Below are positions 13,439 through 13,615 of a DNA stretch of 13,615 nt, in pieces; the stretch's first letter is position 1; each line of letters opens with the position of its first letter. The stretch is taken from the NCBI GenBank assembly GCA_002391555.1, contig DGFG01000064.1, positions 1-13,615 on the forward strand, written 5' to 3'. This DNA is from Firmicutes bacterium UBA3906. Lineage in GTDB: Bacteria; Bacillota; Clostridia; Caldicoprobacterales; DTU083. Below the pieces are notes generated by a model. It was not told the origin of the DNA. It made no database searches and was given only the letters and a program-made list of their open reading frames with translations. A program made the position numbers and the translations under genes.

Positions 13439-13615
13439 TTATAGGTCGGCAGAAATTTTGTCTGGGTCCTCCCTGGCTAGGTATTTCCATATATTAAAGT
13501 GGATACCGCTGCTTATGGTGTCCGCCATCCTCATTACTAGGCTCAGTCTAGTATTTTGCAAAATTATATACTCCATAAAACCACTGATATTTACAATACC
13601 TACAATATGCATATG
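13439..13615 (-). CDS. C-terminal end of an unrecognised protein, cut by contig edge
   Basis: An open frame enters from the right edge and ends at TAA (13441-13439), giving 58 residues ending in AREDPDKISADL. It has a hydrophobic part (HIVGIVNISGFMEYIIL) followed by an amphipathic stretch (RLSLVMRMADTISSGIHFNIWKYL). Codon use resembles the neighbours. The family is not recognised from this fragment. A membrane or membrane-associated protein is possible. It converges on the UPF0180 gene with no terminator between the two stops. Confidence 0.6.
   Translation of the reverse strand, partial: HMHIVGIVNISGFMEYIILQNTRLSLVMRMADTISSGIHFNIWKYLAREDPDKISADL

Overview
This is a 13.6 kb fragment of a bacterial chromosome. 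It is most likely from an anaerobic, Gram-positive member of the Bacillota (Clostridia-like). The reasons are the gene families (DUF951, DUF4446, UPF0180, a short GSI-alpha glutamine synthetase, a YegS/DgkB-type lipid kinase, a LURP-one/YxjI protein), strong AGGAGG-type ribosome binding sites and moderate-to-low GC. I cannot name a genus. The left end carries a Nextera transposase mosaic end (bases 4-22), so the contig was not trimmed. DNA before base 23 is not biological.

Layout. Everything from the left end to about 10.0 kb reads on the minus strand. From right to left it holds: a membrane GAF sensor with no output domain (8873-10009); an unrecognised small acidic protein with its own strong terminator (8274-8588); a four-gene run of MoxR ATPase, DUF58 protein, DUF4129 membrane protein and LURP-one protein (8090 down to 4125); glnA with a recognisable promoter (3982 to 2651); a class I glutamine amidotransferase-like hydrolase whose start site lies in a hairpin (2567 to 1854); a DUF951 protein (1703 to 1494); then lipB and lipA, the two steps of de novo lipoyl cofactor synthesis, with lipA cut off by the contig edge. 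From 10.3 to 13.4 kb the genes read on the plus strand: a signal-peptide-bearing type I membrane protein, a diacylglycerol-kinase-family lipid kinase, a DUF4446 protein, and a UPF0180 (YkuS-like) protein whose Shine-Dalgarno sits inside a terminator-like hairpin. A partial, unrecognised minus-strand gene enters from the right edge and converges on the UPF0180 gene.

How the genes work together. lipB makes octanoyl-protein and lipA inserts the sulfurs. The two genes are translationally close, because the lipA Shine-Dalgarno is inside the last codons of lipB. MoxR/DUF58/DUF4129 is a widespread cassette thought to act on envelope or secreted proteins; here it has no transglutaminase domain and appears to have gained a LURP-one gene. 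glnA and the C26 hydrolase are adjacent and co-oriented, which suggests a shared role in glutamine or gamma-glutamyl metabolism. The plus-strand set (extracytoplasmic protein, lipid kinase, DUF4446) is tightly packed and probably envelope-related.

The most unusual non-coding features are a degenerate array of about 22 bp repeats upstream of lipB that shares a 13-mer with another intergenic repeat at 8.8 kb, two hairpins that overlap translation start regions, and an apparent excess of the tetranucleotide CTAG. I found no CRISPR array, rRNA, tRNA, insertion sequence or phage gene.
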